Of a DNA stretch of 64,000 nt, positions 1-9,818 are shown in pieces (within the stretch, counting starts at the first letter, position 1; every line of letters starts with the position of its first letter). Both the position numbers and the translations under genes were made by a program. Below the pieces are notes generated by a model, which had not been told where the DNA came from, made no database searches, and was given only the letters and a program-made list of their open reading frames with translations. Origin of the DNA: Reichenbachiella ulvae (GTDB lineage Bacteria > Bacteroidota > Bacteroidia > Cytophagales > Cyclobacteriaceae); contig NZ_JAOYOD010000001.1 in the NCBI RefSeq assembly GCF_025833875.1, positions 1,054,001-1,118,000 of the forward strand, in the 5' to 3' direction.

Positions 1-406
1 TGGCGAAAAAACCTTGATAAATGGATTTATGCACAAATCAAGAATTATTGAAAAATAATACTAGTACCAACAACACCTATGAATGAATTGGGGGTCTGAC
101 AAGATATTTTGCGGGGAGTGGAAATTTTGCCACATTTCCACTCTGTCGCATTCCCAATTGAGGCTGGAAACCATGATTGAGATTCCTATTCGTCTGGCAG
201 GCGGGTGTAATGCTCACATCTAAAGCACGGAATGCCATTTTATATCCCAGAACTATCCGATTGGGAATTCTAGTCTCATGAGAAGATGGTCATCTTCCTC
301 TGCTCTGTCGAAGTGACGATGGTTTCTTAAGACGCCCTGCCTTAGACTTCTCGGTCACCTTGTATGGATTAACCAGTTCCATATGCTGACCCATGGTAAC
401 CGACCC
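1..406. other. gene-free stretch at the left edge
   Basis: No open reading frame with family resemblance was found on either strand. The only clear structure is a 10-bp perfect inverted repeat at 116-143 (listed separately). The rest may be decayed sequence next to the broken truC gene or the 3' side of a gene outside the window. Confidence 0.5.
116..143. repeat. perfect 10-bp inverted repeat (hairpin)
   Basis: GAGTGGAAAT and ATTTCCACTC flank an 8-base loop. Just outside, TGCG and CGCA could extend the stem past a mismatch. There is no T-run on either side, so it does not look like an ordinary intrinsic terminator. It could be a REP-like unit or the end of a decayed element; the sequence alone does not decide. 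Confidence 0.5.
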
Positions 407-1115
407 TCACCAAATGTGGCCCAATCCCATCATATCCATCATTCGCTGAAATTCGGATTGAGGCTTTGCGGTGATGCGTACAGTCTCCTTAGTTCGAAAA
501 TGCTTGAACTCGAGAGAGGTCGCATGCAGTAGCATGGTGTTCATTTGCCAGCGTTCGAGGAAAAGCTTGTTTTGTTTGTTGCAGCCATGTGGTCTGTCAC
601 CTATGATAGGATGAAATATGTGAGCAAAATGTTTTCTGAGTTGGTGCATTCGACCCGTTTCGGGTATGGCTTTGACCAGCGAATATCGCGAGGTAGCATG
701 CTTGCCAAAAGGAACCTCTATCTCCAGTCCTGGCTAGCGTCTCATAGTGGGTGATGGCGTCTTGGGTTTTTCCTTTGTCGTTGGTCAAGGCATAGTCTAT
801 GCAGCCTTGGTCATCGGTATAGCCCCTTACCAAAGTCAAGTACTCCTTGCTGATCTCTTGTGCTTCGAACTGCACTCTAATATGGTGCAGCGCTTCCTCA
901 TTCAAGGCAAAAAGTAAAACGCCCCCTGTCTTTCTGTCCAGTCGATGTGGGGGGTAGACATGTCGATCCAGCTGGTTTCTAAGCTCTTGCAGAGCAAATC
1001 TATCAGTGTTAGCGGCCATTTTGCTCCGATGTACCAGCAGCCCATGGGGCTTGTTGATCGCCACAAAGTCTTCGTCTTGATAGACTATCTCCAGAAGTTC
1101 ATTGTTTTCTAACAT
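407..1115 (-). pseudogene. tRNA pseudouridine synthase C (TruC-like), frameshifted
   Basis: RluA/TruC-family enzymes convert uridine to pseudouridine in tRNA (U65 in E. coli TruC). The first part reads NKPHGLLVHRS and then the catalytic-Asp motif HRLDRKTGG. After ITHYETLART the frame breaks, and the continuation EIEVPFGKHATSRYS, then GRMHQLRKHFAHIFHPIIGD, lies one frame away. One extra base in the GG (CC on the plus strand) at about 724-725 explains the break; removing it gives an unbroken protein of about 235 residues, near the length of E. coli TruC. The gene starts with ATG at 1115 and stops at 407. It is either a recent pseudogene or a single-base sequence error. Confidence 0.85.
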
Positions 1116-1214
1116 CGAAGTGCGAAGGTAGTACTTTGGTCATATTCATCCTTTGGTCTACTTCCATTCTCTTTTTAAATTCTCTATTTTTAGTACTAAA
1201 CTACCCTTACCTGT

Positions 1215-1718
1215 ATGATTCGATTTAAACCTGTCCTCTTTCCTTTGTGTCTCGTTATGTTTCCCTTTGTGTCACTGGCTCAGATTCTCAATATCAACAC
1301 CCTGGATGTGACGACTGATTACTCCGACTACTTTTCTGGTGGTTAGATTGTTAGTGAAATGGGGATAGATATAGATTTAGGTACAGGTGCGTTCTACGAA
1401 CATGAGAAATGGGAGACCTTTGATGCTGTCAGTGAAGTCGTCAGCATTAGCATGGTGAAGTCCTCCAATTATTTTAAAAGTAATTTGTACCTAAGTGAAA
1501 CAACCACTTTATCGTTCATCAGTTTTTATCAGGTCGGCTATGATCAGGCCATTTCCGACTTTAGGCATAGGATGAGTGCTGATTTGTTTATGCAATTTGA
1601 GATTACCAAGCATTTTTCATTTTTGGTGGCTGGCTCAGTACATTATGAGGATAAACCCATCATTGACATTAACAAGACGGTTTATAGTATTAGCAACGGG
1701 CTGAACTTTTCGTTCTAA
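1215..1718 (+). pseudogene. DUF481-like outer-membrane protein, internally deleted remnant
   Basis: An ATG at 1215 opens a signal peptide (MIRFKPVLFPLCLVMF...SLAQ) and 43 codons that end at an in-frame TAG (1344-1346). The same frame continues after the stop to 1718 with a 119-residue segment rich in alternating beta-strand patterns (LGTGAFYEHEKWE, DFRHRMSADLFMQFEITKHFSF) ending in Phe. This resembles the C-terminal half of DUF481 (YdiY-type) barrels, which are usually about 240 residues. Signal peptide plus C-terminus without the middle indicates an internal deletion that left a stop. The family assignment is from pattern memory. Confidence 0.6.
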
Positions 1719-1720
1719 AA

Positions 1721-1756
1721 AGAAAGAGCCAATCACAAACATGATTGGCTCTTTCT
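1721..1756. terminator. bidirectional intrinsic terminator
   Basis: A perfect 15-bp stem (AGAAAGAGCCAATCA with its complement) has a 6-base loop, A-rich on one side and T-rich on the other. It sits between the DUF481 remnant on the plus strand and the receiver gene on the minus strand, so it can serve both. Confidence 0.85.
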
Positions 1757-1775
1757 ATATTGAAGCTTTTTCTGA

Positions 1776-2135
1776 TTACTCAGCCATGACTTCCTTTACA
1801 ATTTGCTCCAATTGCTCAGGACCTTCTAAAGGCTTTCGTACATATTTCTTAACGTCTATTTTCAATTCGTCTGTTTCGTATTCCAGGTGAGAGGATACGA
1901 TGATGATTTTTGGTTTGCTTTCCAAAGTAGATATGGTCTCATATCCATCGAGATAAGGCATTTCAATATCAAGGAACAAAATATCTGGCTTCAATTTGGA
2001 AACCCCTACAGCACCGTCGATTGCACTGCTAAAAGTCCCTACCAAATCAATGCATTCCACTCTCTCGGCCAGCTTTTTGAATATCTCCAAATACACCAGG
2101 TCGTCATCGATCGCAATACACTTGTATTTCTCCAT
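1776..2135 (-). CDS. single-domain response regulator (CheY-like receiver)
   Basis: This 119-residue protein is only a receiver domain: acidic pocket Asp10-12, phosphoacceptor Asp56 in LFLDIEMP, Ser81 in IIVSS and the invariant Lys101 in YVRKPL. It has no output domain; an N-terminal part similar to LytR/AlgR-type receivers is present but no LytTR domain follows. It would act as a phosphorelay intermediate or bind a partner protein. No kinase is adjacent, since ppc on the other side is divergent, so its partner is unknown. The ATG start is clear. Confidence 0.85.
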   Translation of the reverse strand: MEKYKCIAIDDDLVYLEIFKKLAERVECIDLVGTFSSAIDGAVGVSKLKPDILFLDIEMPYLDGYETISTLESKPKIIIVSSHLEYETDELKIDVKKYVRKPLEGPEQLEQIVKEVMAE

Positions 2136-2379
2136 TATTCTTAATTGATCTAGTAATGTTCTAAAGTAAGGCCAATTCTAACCAAAAAATTGCATCTAAA
2201 GAAGCAAGCCTTTTAAAAACTCCGAAAAAATAGTTTAATCATTCATAAGAAGATGCTTTTAGACATCATTTTTAATATAACTCTGGATGAGTGTGAATGA
2301 AGTTAATAAATCCCTAAATTGCATGTCGAAATAGTAGAGAAACACCGATTTTAATATAAAATTTCTAATTAGCGGTCAT

Positions 2380-5148
2380 ATGAACAAAATTCTAACAGAA
2401 GTAAAGGAGAGACTGGGTAAACCATATCACGATTTTGAGTTTTTGCTCGAGTGTCTAAAAGATATTTTGGAACAAAATGGAGAAGGAGAGATAGCAAAGG
2501 ATATTCCTTTTATTAACGACTTCCCATTTAAATCAGGAGAGGAAATGACCGCCAAGCACATCCAGCTCTATTCATTGGTATTCCAATTGGTGAATATGGT
2601 TGAGGTCAATGGTGCCGTTCAGAATCGAAGAAGAATCGAAAATGAGGAGTATGAAGCCGTTCATGGCTTGTTTGCCAACAACCTTAAGAATTTATTGGAC
2701 AGTGAAGTCAGCGAAGCGGATATCTTGAAGCAATTGCCGAGCACTGTGGTCGAGCCAGTTTTGACTGCTCACCCTACTGAAGCCAAAAGAGCAACAGTAT
2801 TAGATCATCACAGAGATCTATACCTCTTGCTCGTCAACAGAGAAAATAAAATGTATTCAGACAATGAAAAGCTGAATATTAGACACAATATCAAACTCGC
2901 TTTATACAGAATTTGGAAGACTGGTGAGATCTATTTGGAGAAGCCAGATGTTCAGTCTGAATTGAGAAACATTTTGCACTATATGGTGAATGTGTTTCCT
3001 GAGGTGATTCCTGTATTAGACAGAAGATTGATCCAGGCTTGGTCGTCTGTAGGTCTTAGCAAAAAGTCATTGTTGGAGAATCACAGTTTTCCAAAAATCA
3101 CATTTGGTAACTGGGTAGGAGGAGATAGAGATGGTCACCCATTGGTAACCGAATCAGTTACTTCAGAAACCCTTCAAAGCCTGAGGTTGAATGCTTTCGT
3201 GGTAATGAATAGAAAGTTGACCAATCTGGTAAAGCATTTGAGTTTTACGCATCAGGTCAACGAATGCAGTGCAGAGTTCAAAACCAGAATTGATCAGATG
3301 ATCAATGATTTAGGTGATAGAGGGTTTGAAGCCTTTGATAGAAACAAAGGGGAGTGCTTTAGACAATTTGCGAACTTGGTGATTGCCAAGATGCCAATCA
3401 ATCTGGAACGTGGACATGCTACCGAATTGACTGAAGAGCCAGGTAGATATGTGTATGCCCAAAATATGCTGGAGGACCTAAATCTACTGAAGAAGGAATT
3501 GTTAGCCTTTGGAGCAGTGTCAATCGCCTACGATGACGTGAACCTGGCGGTTCGTAGTTTGGAAACATTTGGGTTCCATTTGGCCAAACTAGATGTAAGA
3601 CAAAATTCTGCCTTCCATGATAAGGCCATCGAGCAGCTCTTAGAAGCAGCACAAGTAGAGGATCGTAATTTCTCTGAGTGGTCTGAAGAGAAAAGAGTAG
3701 CGTTCCTAAGTAACGAATTGAAATCAAGCAGACCATTTACGCATCAAAATGCAGATCTCGGTCCAAATGCTTCTGCAGTAATCTCATGTTATAGAGTGGT
3801 TGAGGAGCATATCAATAAGTATGGTACTGAGGGGATCGGGTCTTTTATCGTGAGTATGACTCGTTCAGTTTCTGATTTGCTTGCCGTTTATTTATTAGCT
3901 CGAGAGGCCGGCATAGTTATTAATACTGAAGAGGGATTGGTTTGTAGAGTTCCTGTCGTGCCTCTGTTGGAAACTATTGAGGATCTTCAAAATGGACCAG
4001 GTATTTTAGAAGGATTCCTTAAACACGAATTCACAGTTAGAAGCTTAGAATATCTAAGAAAAGAAAAAGGATTAGAAAAAGCCAGTCAACAAGTGATGGT
4101 TGGCTATAGCGATAGCAACAAAGATGGTGGAATCATTGCCAGTCAATGGAATCTGTACAAAGCTCAGTACCTTTTGGTTGAATTAGCTGATAAGCATGAG
4201 GTGGATTTGGTATTCTTCCATGGTAAAGGAGGATCTATCAGTAGAGGTTCTGGACCTACTCATTACTTCATTAAAGCTCTTCCTTATGGTTCTATTAAGA
4301 ATAACATTCGTTTGACAGAGCAAGGCGAAACCATTGCACAAAAATATGAGAACAAGGTAAACGCGGAATACAACCTCGAATTATTGGTAGCCAATTCCTT
4401 GTCAAAAAGTCTTGTAGACAAGAAGCAGGAGCGTAAGTATCATCCGTTGGCCAGTATCATGGATAGTTTGGCAGCTAAAAGCAAGGAACATTACGAAGCT
4501 TTGACTCATGAAGAAGGGTTTGTACAGTATTTCCGAACTGCAACACCTATCGATGCGATTGAAACGAGTAAAATTGGTTCGCGTCCAGCTAAGAGGACAG
4601 GGGCCAATACATTGGAGGATTTGAGAGCTATTCCTTGGGTTTTTTCATGGAGCCAATCGCGTTATCATATGACTAGCTGGTATGGCGTGGGTACTGCTTT
4701 TACCAATCTAAAAGAGAGTAGCCCTGCTGACTATGAGGCCTTCAAAAAAGCCATTGCCAATGACACTTTTATCAGATATGTCTTAACCAATGTGGATACT
4801 TCACTAGCAGCTACTGATGAGCAAATCATGAAGGAATACGGTGATCTGGTAGAGGATAAAGCTTTAAGAGAGAAGTTTTTAAATCTTTTCTTAACGGAAT
4901 TGAAATTGACAAGAGATGTTTTGTTTGACCTATTAGGTGAAGGAATAGAAGAACGTCGTAAGAATCACTACTACTCTAATTTCTTGAGAGCTCCATTGAT
5001 GAAGCATCTGCACGAGAAGCAGATTCAACTGCTGAAAAAATGGAGAAAACAAAAAGAAGAGGGTAAAACCGAAGAAGCTTCTGGAACTCAAATCGAGTTG
5101 ATGCTGACCATCAATGCGATAGCAAGTGCGATGAGAAATACAGGTTGA
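2380..5148 (+). CDS. ppc: phosphoenolpyruvate carboxylase
   Basis: Catalyses PEP + bicarbonate to oxaloacetate + phosphate, refilling the TCA cycle in the cytosol. The 922 residues fit the bacterial family (E. coli 883). Visible signatures are the first active-site motif TAHPTEAKR with catalytic His131, GNWVGGDRDGHP, the loop VGYSDSNKDGG near 574, and FFHGKGGSISRGSGP near 610. The C-terminus ends in AMRNTG, the conserved tail that shapes the active site and the allosteric aspartate site. It appears monocistronic, followed by a strong terminator, with a 244-bp upstream region divergent from the receiver gene. Confidence 0.98.
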   Translation: MNKILTEVKERLGKPYHDFEFLLECLKDILEQNGEGEIAKDIPFINDFPFKSGEEMTAKHIQLYSLVFQLVNMVEVNGAVQNRRRIENEEYEAVHGLFANNLKNLLDSEVSEADILKQLPSTVVEPVLTAHPTEAKRATVLDHHRDLYLLLVNRENKMYSDNEKLNIRHNIKLALYRIWKTGEIYLEKPDVQSELRNILHYMVNVFPEVIPVLDRRLIQAWSSVGLSKKSLLENHSFPKITFGNWVGGDRDGHPLVTESVTSETLQSLRLNAFVVMNRKLTNLVKHLSFTHQVNECSAEFKTRIDQMINDLGDRGFEAFDRNKGECFRQFANLVIAKMPINLERGHATELTEEPGRYVYAQNMLEDLNLLKKELLAFGAVSIAYDDVNLAVRSLETFGFHLAKLDVRQNSAFHDKAIEQLLEAAQVEDRNFSEWSEEKRVAFLSNELKSSRPFTHQNADLGPNASAVISCYRVVEEHINKYGTEGIGSFIVSMTRSVSDLLAVYLLAREAGIVINTEEGLVCRVPVVPLLETIEDLQNGPGILEGFLKHEFTVRSLEYLRKEKGLEKASQQVMVGYSDSNKDGGIIASQWNLYKAQYLLVELADKHEVDLVFFHGKGGSISRGSGPTHYFIKALPYGSIKNNIRLTEQGETIAQKYENKVNAEYNLELLVANSLSKSLVDKKQERKYHPLASIMDSLAAKSKEHYEALTHEEGFVQYFRTATPIDAIETSKIGSRPAKRTGANTLEDLRAIPWVFSWSQSRYHMTSWYGVGTAFTNLKESSPADYEAFKKAIANDTFIRYVLTNVDTSLAATDEQIMKEYGDLVEDKALREKFLNLFLTELKLTRDVLFDLLGEGIEERRKNHYYSNFLRAPLMKHLHEKQIQLLKKWRKQKEEGKTEEASGTQIELMLTINAIASAMRNTG

Positions 5149-5170
5149 TAGGTTTTCAATCTATTGAATT

Positions 5171-5207
5171 AAAAAAGGGAGATCATGCGAATGATCTCCC
5201 TTTTTTT
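5171..5207 (+). terminator. intrinsic terminator after ppc
   Basis: GGGAGATCAT / ATGATCTCCC, a perfect 10-bp stem with a 4-base loop, is followed by seven T and preceded by A-rich sequence. It begins 22 bases after the ppc stop. The A-tract means it may also work for the minus strand. Confidence 0.9.
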
Positions 5208-5247
5208 GTCTTTTAGGTTGATTGACAGGTGAAGATTAGCTCTTGCC

Positions 5248-5406
5248 TTAGCTAAAGTTGCTGATATACGTTTTGCACTGTTCTTCACGACCAATGAACA
5301 TAATACTATGCCCCTTTAAGACAAGCCAAGAATTATCTTCTTTGCTGAACTTCAATTTTAATTTTTTGCTGGTATCGCTGTTTTTGTTAAAAAGAGTTTT
5401 AAACAT
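5248..5406 (-). CDS. small conserved-looking protein, 52 aa
   Basis: An ATG at 5406 gives a compact basic protein (MFKTLFNKNSDTSKKLKLKF, then NSWLVLKGHSIMFIG and EQCKTYISNFS). A reading frame open further upstream codes AT-biased, Ile/Asn-rich sequence that looks like translated noncoding DNA, so the internal start is preferred. The pattern (short hydrophilic beta strands with a KGHS..FIG..E.C..YI core) resembles small uncharacterised Cytophagales proteins, but I cannot name a family. Function unknown. Confidence 0.55.
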   Translation of the reverse strand: MFKTLFNKNSDTSKKLKLKFSKEDNSWLVLKGHSIMFIGREEQCKTYISNFS

Positions 5407-5930
5407 GGCTATTATCTTTTGATCATATGTAAATATAGAAGTTAAATTCAAATAATCAAAACAAATATTGGATATGTGCAATAAAATTGATTTTTGGATC
5501 GAATAATTCTTAAAAATATTGGATAAGTTCAATTAAATTTAGGTTTGGAGAAAATAGAATATGATGGGACCGGATAAATACAATTGGTAAGAAAGATTAT
5601 AAAATGAGTGCTTGAAGTAGTAATATTTAGATGTATAAGGGTTTAGATTATATCGGAATATTTACTAGAAATATTCGATTAGTACAAATTAGCGAGATTG
5701 TCCAATCGGTCAGTTTAGGATTTAATCCATAGAAGAATACCCGTTGTTAGTCGAAAATATTCGAGGTTTTATCAAATAATCTTTGTTAAAGCATATATAT
5801 TAGGCAAATTGTATTAGTCTCGATTGAGATTGGAATTTATTAGAAATTTAATAAAATGAAATTCCCTAATCTTAGTATTTTCGCAAACTGAGAGCGAGGA
5901 TAAAATTAATAGAGGGGATTAATCCATTAT
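5407..5930. other. AT-rich intergenic region upstream of the TPR kinase
   Basis: Over 500 bases without a convincing gene. It contains a short inverted repeat at 5751-5764 (TCGAA AATA TTCGA) and a related ATATTCGA word near 5670. The last 200 bases before 5931 probably hold the kinase promoter. I could not place a promoter box with confidence. Confidence 0.4.
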
Positions 5931-8615
5931 ATGAAAAAAGTGAGGCCAATTGTATTTTTAGTCGTAGGGGTATTCATGACTATCGTTTCTCAGGCTCAGG
6001 AAATTTCCGAAGATGAGGCTAGATCACTTTTGGAGAAAACTGAATACAACAAAAAAAGAGGGAATTTAGAAGGGGCTTTAGGGTATGGTTTGCTTGGTCT
6101 GGATCAGGCTGAGGCACTTAATAATGACGACCTCATTTTTGAATTCAAATCTCTTCTTGGGGACATCTACTTGTCAAAAAAGGATTATAAAAAGGCAATC
6201 AATAATTTTCTTGGGATAGTACTAGCATCCAAGCGCACAGGCAATCAAAATAATCTTGCACAAGGATATTTCTATTTAGCCAATACCTATTCAAGTATGG
6301 GAGCTTACAATAAGGCGAGCGACTATTATTATCAGGTTTCTGTAATTTATGACAAGACTGGCTATAAGCAGGGTAAGGCCAATGCGATTGAAGCCCTGGG
6401 TAAAAATTATGTCACTTCAAATCAAACAGAGAAGGCTATTGATACCTATGAAAGGCTTTTGAATATTGCCGTTAATGATAAATTGTATTCCTACGTAGGA
6501 AAGGCAAATGAACAACTTTTCAATCAATATATGATTTTAGGTAATACTAAGAACGCCATTAAGTATGGGGTTTTGTATTATGAGAGGATCAAGGATAGAG
6601 GAAACCCTCGGCAGATTGCTGAAGCTGCTGATTTGCTTTCTGGGCAGTATATAGAACTAGGAGATGATCGAAATGCCCTAAAATATGCAAACATCGCCGT
6701 TCAAAAGAATCAAAATAAGATTGAATATTTAGGTAATCAAGCAGTTGCATACGCGATGAATGATGACTTTGTGAAATCAATGACCACCTTTGATGAGGCC
6801 ATCCAGAAAAGTGAAAAGTTAAGACGTACCATGGACGTGGCAAAGTTTCAAAATAAGAAGGCAGAAATCGCAGTGGATTTCGGAGAATACAAGGTGGCTA
6901 CAGATGCACTGTCTATTGCAGAAAACATTGCTGTCAATAAAAATTCAAAGGAGACTCTTTTGCATTCCTACAAAGTATATACGGACATGTACAAGAAAAG
7001 AGGATTGGATAGTCAATATGAAGAATACAATAAACTTTACAAAGCTGTAAAGTTGCAAGTTGGAGATTCAGATCCATATCCGTCAAAAGTTTCGATGGCA
7101 CGTGAAAACTTAGCAGAGAGTTATGAGCAGGAGGCCAGAGCAGAAATTTCAAGTGAAGAAAACCAGCGTTTAGCTAAGGAAAGAGAAAGGCTTAGATCCG
7201 AGCAAAAGCTAAAAGAACTTCAGCTAGTAGAGCAAAGAAGTAAATTGCAAGAGGCAGAGTTGCAGCAGATTGAGCTGGAAGCTCAGAAGGCAAAACAAGA
7301 AATGATGTTGCTGGAGCAGGCTGCAAAGGCAAAATTAAACGAAGAGCAATTGGAAAGGCTTCAGTTGGAGGCTGAGATGACTCGACTAGCAGAAGCTGAA
7401 AGACAAAAGGAATTAGACATTCTCCAGAAGGAAAGAGAGATCCTACGTCAACAAAAGGAATTTGAAACTAAGCAAGCGGAGCAAGCTAAGGTATTACAAT
7501 ACATAGTTATTATCGGGTCGATAGTGATATTGACCATTCTGGCTGTGGCTTTCTATCGTACCTATAATACAGGTAAGACCATTCAGGAACAAAACAAAAA
7601 CCTGGCTGAACAGCAAAAAACAATCTTGAATCGAAATATTCAATTGAAGAAAAGCTCAGAGGCTATGTTGGCCATGAACAACAAGTTGAAAAAGGCTCAT
7701 GTCAATTTGAAAGTTTTGTTGAAGAAGGAACAGGAAACCAGAGAAGAACTGGAGAAAGCCAATAAAGAAATTAAGAACACACAAGTACATTTGGTTCAAG
7801 CAGAGAAGATGTCTTCTTTAGGTTTGTTGACCGCTGGTATTGCTCATGAAATCAACAACCCGATCAACTTCGTATCTAGTGGTGCTCAGTCTTTGCTTCA
7901 GAATTTCAATGAAATTAAGAGCTATATAGAGAATTATCAAAAGGTATTGGCGCTAGAGGATTTTGATGATATTAAGAAGTATCGTGCTGTATTACAGGAA
8001 GATGAAGAGAGCCTGAATGAAATTCAGGATGCTAGTGAAGAGTTATTAGCTGACGTTAACTATGGTATTTCCAGAATTACAGAAATTGTTAATGGCTTGA
8101 GATCCTTTAGTAGACATGATGAAGCGGAAGTGAAGGATGCGGATATCAATGAAAGCTTCTCTTCTGCTTTATTGATTTTGAAGAATAAGTATAAAAACAA
8201 GGCGGAGATTGTCATGGACTTAGATGAAAGCATCCCACAAATTCAGTGCTTTCCGGGTCAGTTAAATCAAGTCTTTGTGAATTTGGTAAATAATGCATTG
8301 GATGCAATGGAGGATGAAGGAACCATTACCATAGCAACCAAAAATATTGATAAGAACAAAATTGAAATTAGAATTTCAGATACTGGATCAGGTATTCCTG
8401 ATGAGGTAAAAGAGAAAATATTCGATCCTTTCTTCACAACAAAAGATATAGGAAAGGGCACGGGGTTAGGGCTTTCAATTTCACATGGTATTATAGAAAA
8501 ACATAATGGTAGCATCGAAGTGGAAAGCGAAATGGGAGTAGGCACAACCTTTATTATTAAATTGCCGAAAAAGTTAGAATTAGACGAGAAAGTTTTAGAA
8601 AACCAATTGAGCTAG
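5931..8615 (+). CDS. TPR-containing membrane sensor histidine kinase
   Basis: An 894-residue kinase. Order: signal peptide (1-22, ending SQAQ), tetratricopeptide repeats in the periplasm (about 25-370), a long charged coiled coil (about 390-520), one transmembrane helix (about 524-543), a second coiled coil, HisKA with phospho-accepting His639 in AGIAHEINNPINF, and HATPase_c with the N box VNNALDAM and G boxes DTGSGIPDE and GTGLGLS. The His-box type is that of NtrB/AtoS-like kinases. The next gene, 11 bases downstream, encodes a receiver protein and is its probable partner. The periplasmic TPR array suggests sensing of a protein or envelope state, which is inference. Confidence 0.93.
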   Translation: MKKVRPIVFLVVGVFMTIVSQAQEISEDEARSLLEKTEYNKKRGNLEGALGYGLLGLDQAEALNNDDLIFEFKSLLGDIYLSKKDYKKAINNFLGIVLASKRTGNQNNLAQGYFYLANTYSSMGAYNKASDYYYQVSVIYDKTGYKQGKANAIEALGKNYVTSNQTEKAIDTYERLLNIAVNDKLYSYVGKANEQLFNQYMILGNTKNAIKYGVLYYERIKDRGNPRQIAEAADLLSGQYIELGDDRNALKYANIAVQKNQNKIEYLGNQAVAYAMNDDFVKSMTTFDEAIQKSEKLRRTMDVAKFQNKKAEIAVDFGEYKVATDALSIAENIAVNKNSKETLLHSYKVYTDMYKKRGLDSQYEEYNKLYKAVKLQVGDSDPYPSKVSMARENLAESYEQEARAEISSEENQRLAKERERLRSEQKLKELQLVEQRSKLQEAELQQIELEAQKAKQEMMLLEQAAKAKLNEEQLERLQLEAEMTRLAEAERQKELDILQKEREILRQQKEFETKQAEQAKVLQYIVIIGSIVILTILAVAFYRTYNTGKTIQEQNKNLAEQQKTILNRNIQLKKSSEAMLAMNNKLKKAHVNLKVLLKKEQETREELEKANKEIKNTQVHLVQAEKMSSLGLLTAGIAHEINNPINFVSSGAQSLLQNFNEIKSYIENYQKVLALEDFDDIKKYRAVLQEDEESLNEIQDASEELLADVNYGISRITEIVNGLRSFSRHDEAEVKDADINESFSSALLILKNKYKNKAEIVMDLDESIPQIQCFPGQLNQVFVNLVNNALDAMEDEGTITIATKNIDKNKIEIRISDTGSGIPDEVKEKIFDPFFTTKDIGKGTGLGLSISHGIIEKHNGSIEVESEMGVGTTFIIKLPKKLELDEKVLENQLS

Positions 8616-8626
8616 GGTAGATAGAT

Positions 8627-9772
8627 ATGGAATTAATATTACAACGTCCACAGAAGAAGGAATCGGTCAAGAAGTACAGTGTGATGTATGTGGATGATGA
8701 GCCTGTAAACCTCAGAATTTTTCAACATGCCTTTAAAAGGGATTATAATGTATTAACTGCATCCAGTGGTTTTGAAGCTCTGGAAATGTTAAGCGAAAAC
8801 AAGGTAGATCTGATAATCACAGACCAACAAATGCCTAAGATGTCAGGGGTAGATTTGTTGGCTAAGATTGTACCAAAGCACCCGAATATTATCAGAATGA
8901 TAATGACAGGGTTTAGTGATATTGGCGCAATTATCAGAGCAGTCAACGAATTTGGCTTGGATAAATATTTGGTTAAGCCATGGGACAGAGACCAGTTGAA
9001 GGCTGAATTTGATAAAGCACTTGAGAAAAAAGAAAGTGAAAAAACTGCTCCAAAGACTGCAGATGTTGGAGATTCAATGTTGAAGTTAAATGAGTCTATT
9101 CTACCTAGTGATAAGGATCTGAAAGAATTGATTTCAGATAGTTTCGTTTTGTTTGACAACAATGCAGATAATTCGTACGGATATTGGTTCGGTGAAAAGC
9201 AAGGGAAGTTAGCTATGGCTTGTTTCGATATTGGAGACAATGTGAATGTATCTCTAGCCGTCAAATCATATATCAGTTTATCATTATCCGAAATTGTATA
9301 TAAGTCGGACAAATTAGATTCTGCAGAAATACTAGGTAAACTTTATGTGAAGATCAGAAATAAATTTGAGGGAAATGATGCTCCTATGAAGCCAATGGAT
9401 ATTTCAATGGCCATAATTGACTTGAACTCCAAGGAAATCTCATATAGCGGATCCAATCAGAGTATGTATTATTTTGATACAGAGGGTAAACTGCAGATGT
9501 TGAATGGGGATAAAGAAGCCTATCATATTGTTGAAAACAACAACCCGAAATTGTCAGTGCATACAGCAAATGGTGTTACCAAGGCCTATTTTATTTCTAA
9601 AAATATGGTGAACCAGATTATCCCTTCAAATGATTCGTCTACCGAAGGGGTTTCTTTTCTTCAGTATATGCGTGGAATGACTGATGCCTCTATGAACGAG
9701 CAATTTGAAAAAATAACAAAACAGTTGTCAGGTGAAAGTTCAAAATGTATGATCGGGGTTAAGCTCAAATAA
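8627..9772 (+). CDS. response regulator with degenerate PP2C/SpoIIE-like output domain
   Basis: The 381-residue protein starts with a receiver (acidic pair near residues 23-24, phosphoacceptor Asp66 in ITDQQMPKMSG, Lys in YLVKPWDRD). This receiver type is common in RpfG- and SpoIIE-linked regulators. Residues about 165-381 follow the fold pattern of a SpoIIE/PP2C phosphatase (GKLAMACFDIGDN, then DISMAIIDLNSKEISYSGSNQSMYYF, matching the usual DMAL..ID...L.YAGAN). The metal-binding DxxGHG signature is replaced by DIGDNV, so catalytic activity is doubtful; it may be a binding domain. It is probably co-transcribed with the upstream kinase. Confidence 0.8.
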   Translation: MELILQRPQKKESVKKYSVMYVDDEPVNLRIFQHAFKRDYNVLTASSGFEALEMLSENKVDLIITDQQMPKMSGVDLLAKIVPKHPNIIRMIMTGFSDIGAIIRAVNEFGLDKYLVKPWDRDQLKAEFDKALEKKESEKTAPKTADVGDSMLKLNESILPSDKDLKELISDSFVLFDNNADNSYGYWFGEKQGKLAMACFDIGDNVNVSLAVKSYISLSLSEIVYKSDKLDSAEILGKLYVKIRNKFEGNDAPMKPMDISMAIIDLNSKEISYSGSNQSMYYFDTEGKLQMLNGDKEAYHIVENNNPKLSVHTANGVTKAYFISKNMVNQIIPSNDSSTEGVSFLQYMRGMTDASMNEQFEKITKQLSGESSKCMIGVKLK

Positions 9773-9818
9773 CTTCTTTATTGATATATCTACTTTTATA
9801 GAGTAGAGAGACTTCAAA

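Noticed and set aside
8743..9312. 189-residue open frame on the minus strand
   Set aside because: It is fully antisense to the response-regulator gene, which has clear receiver motifs; its Ser/Ile/Leu-rich composition is typical of a shadow frame.
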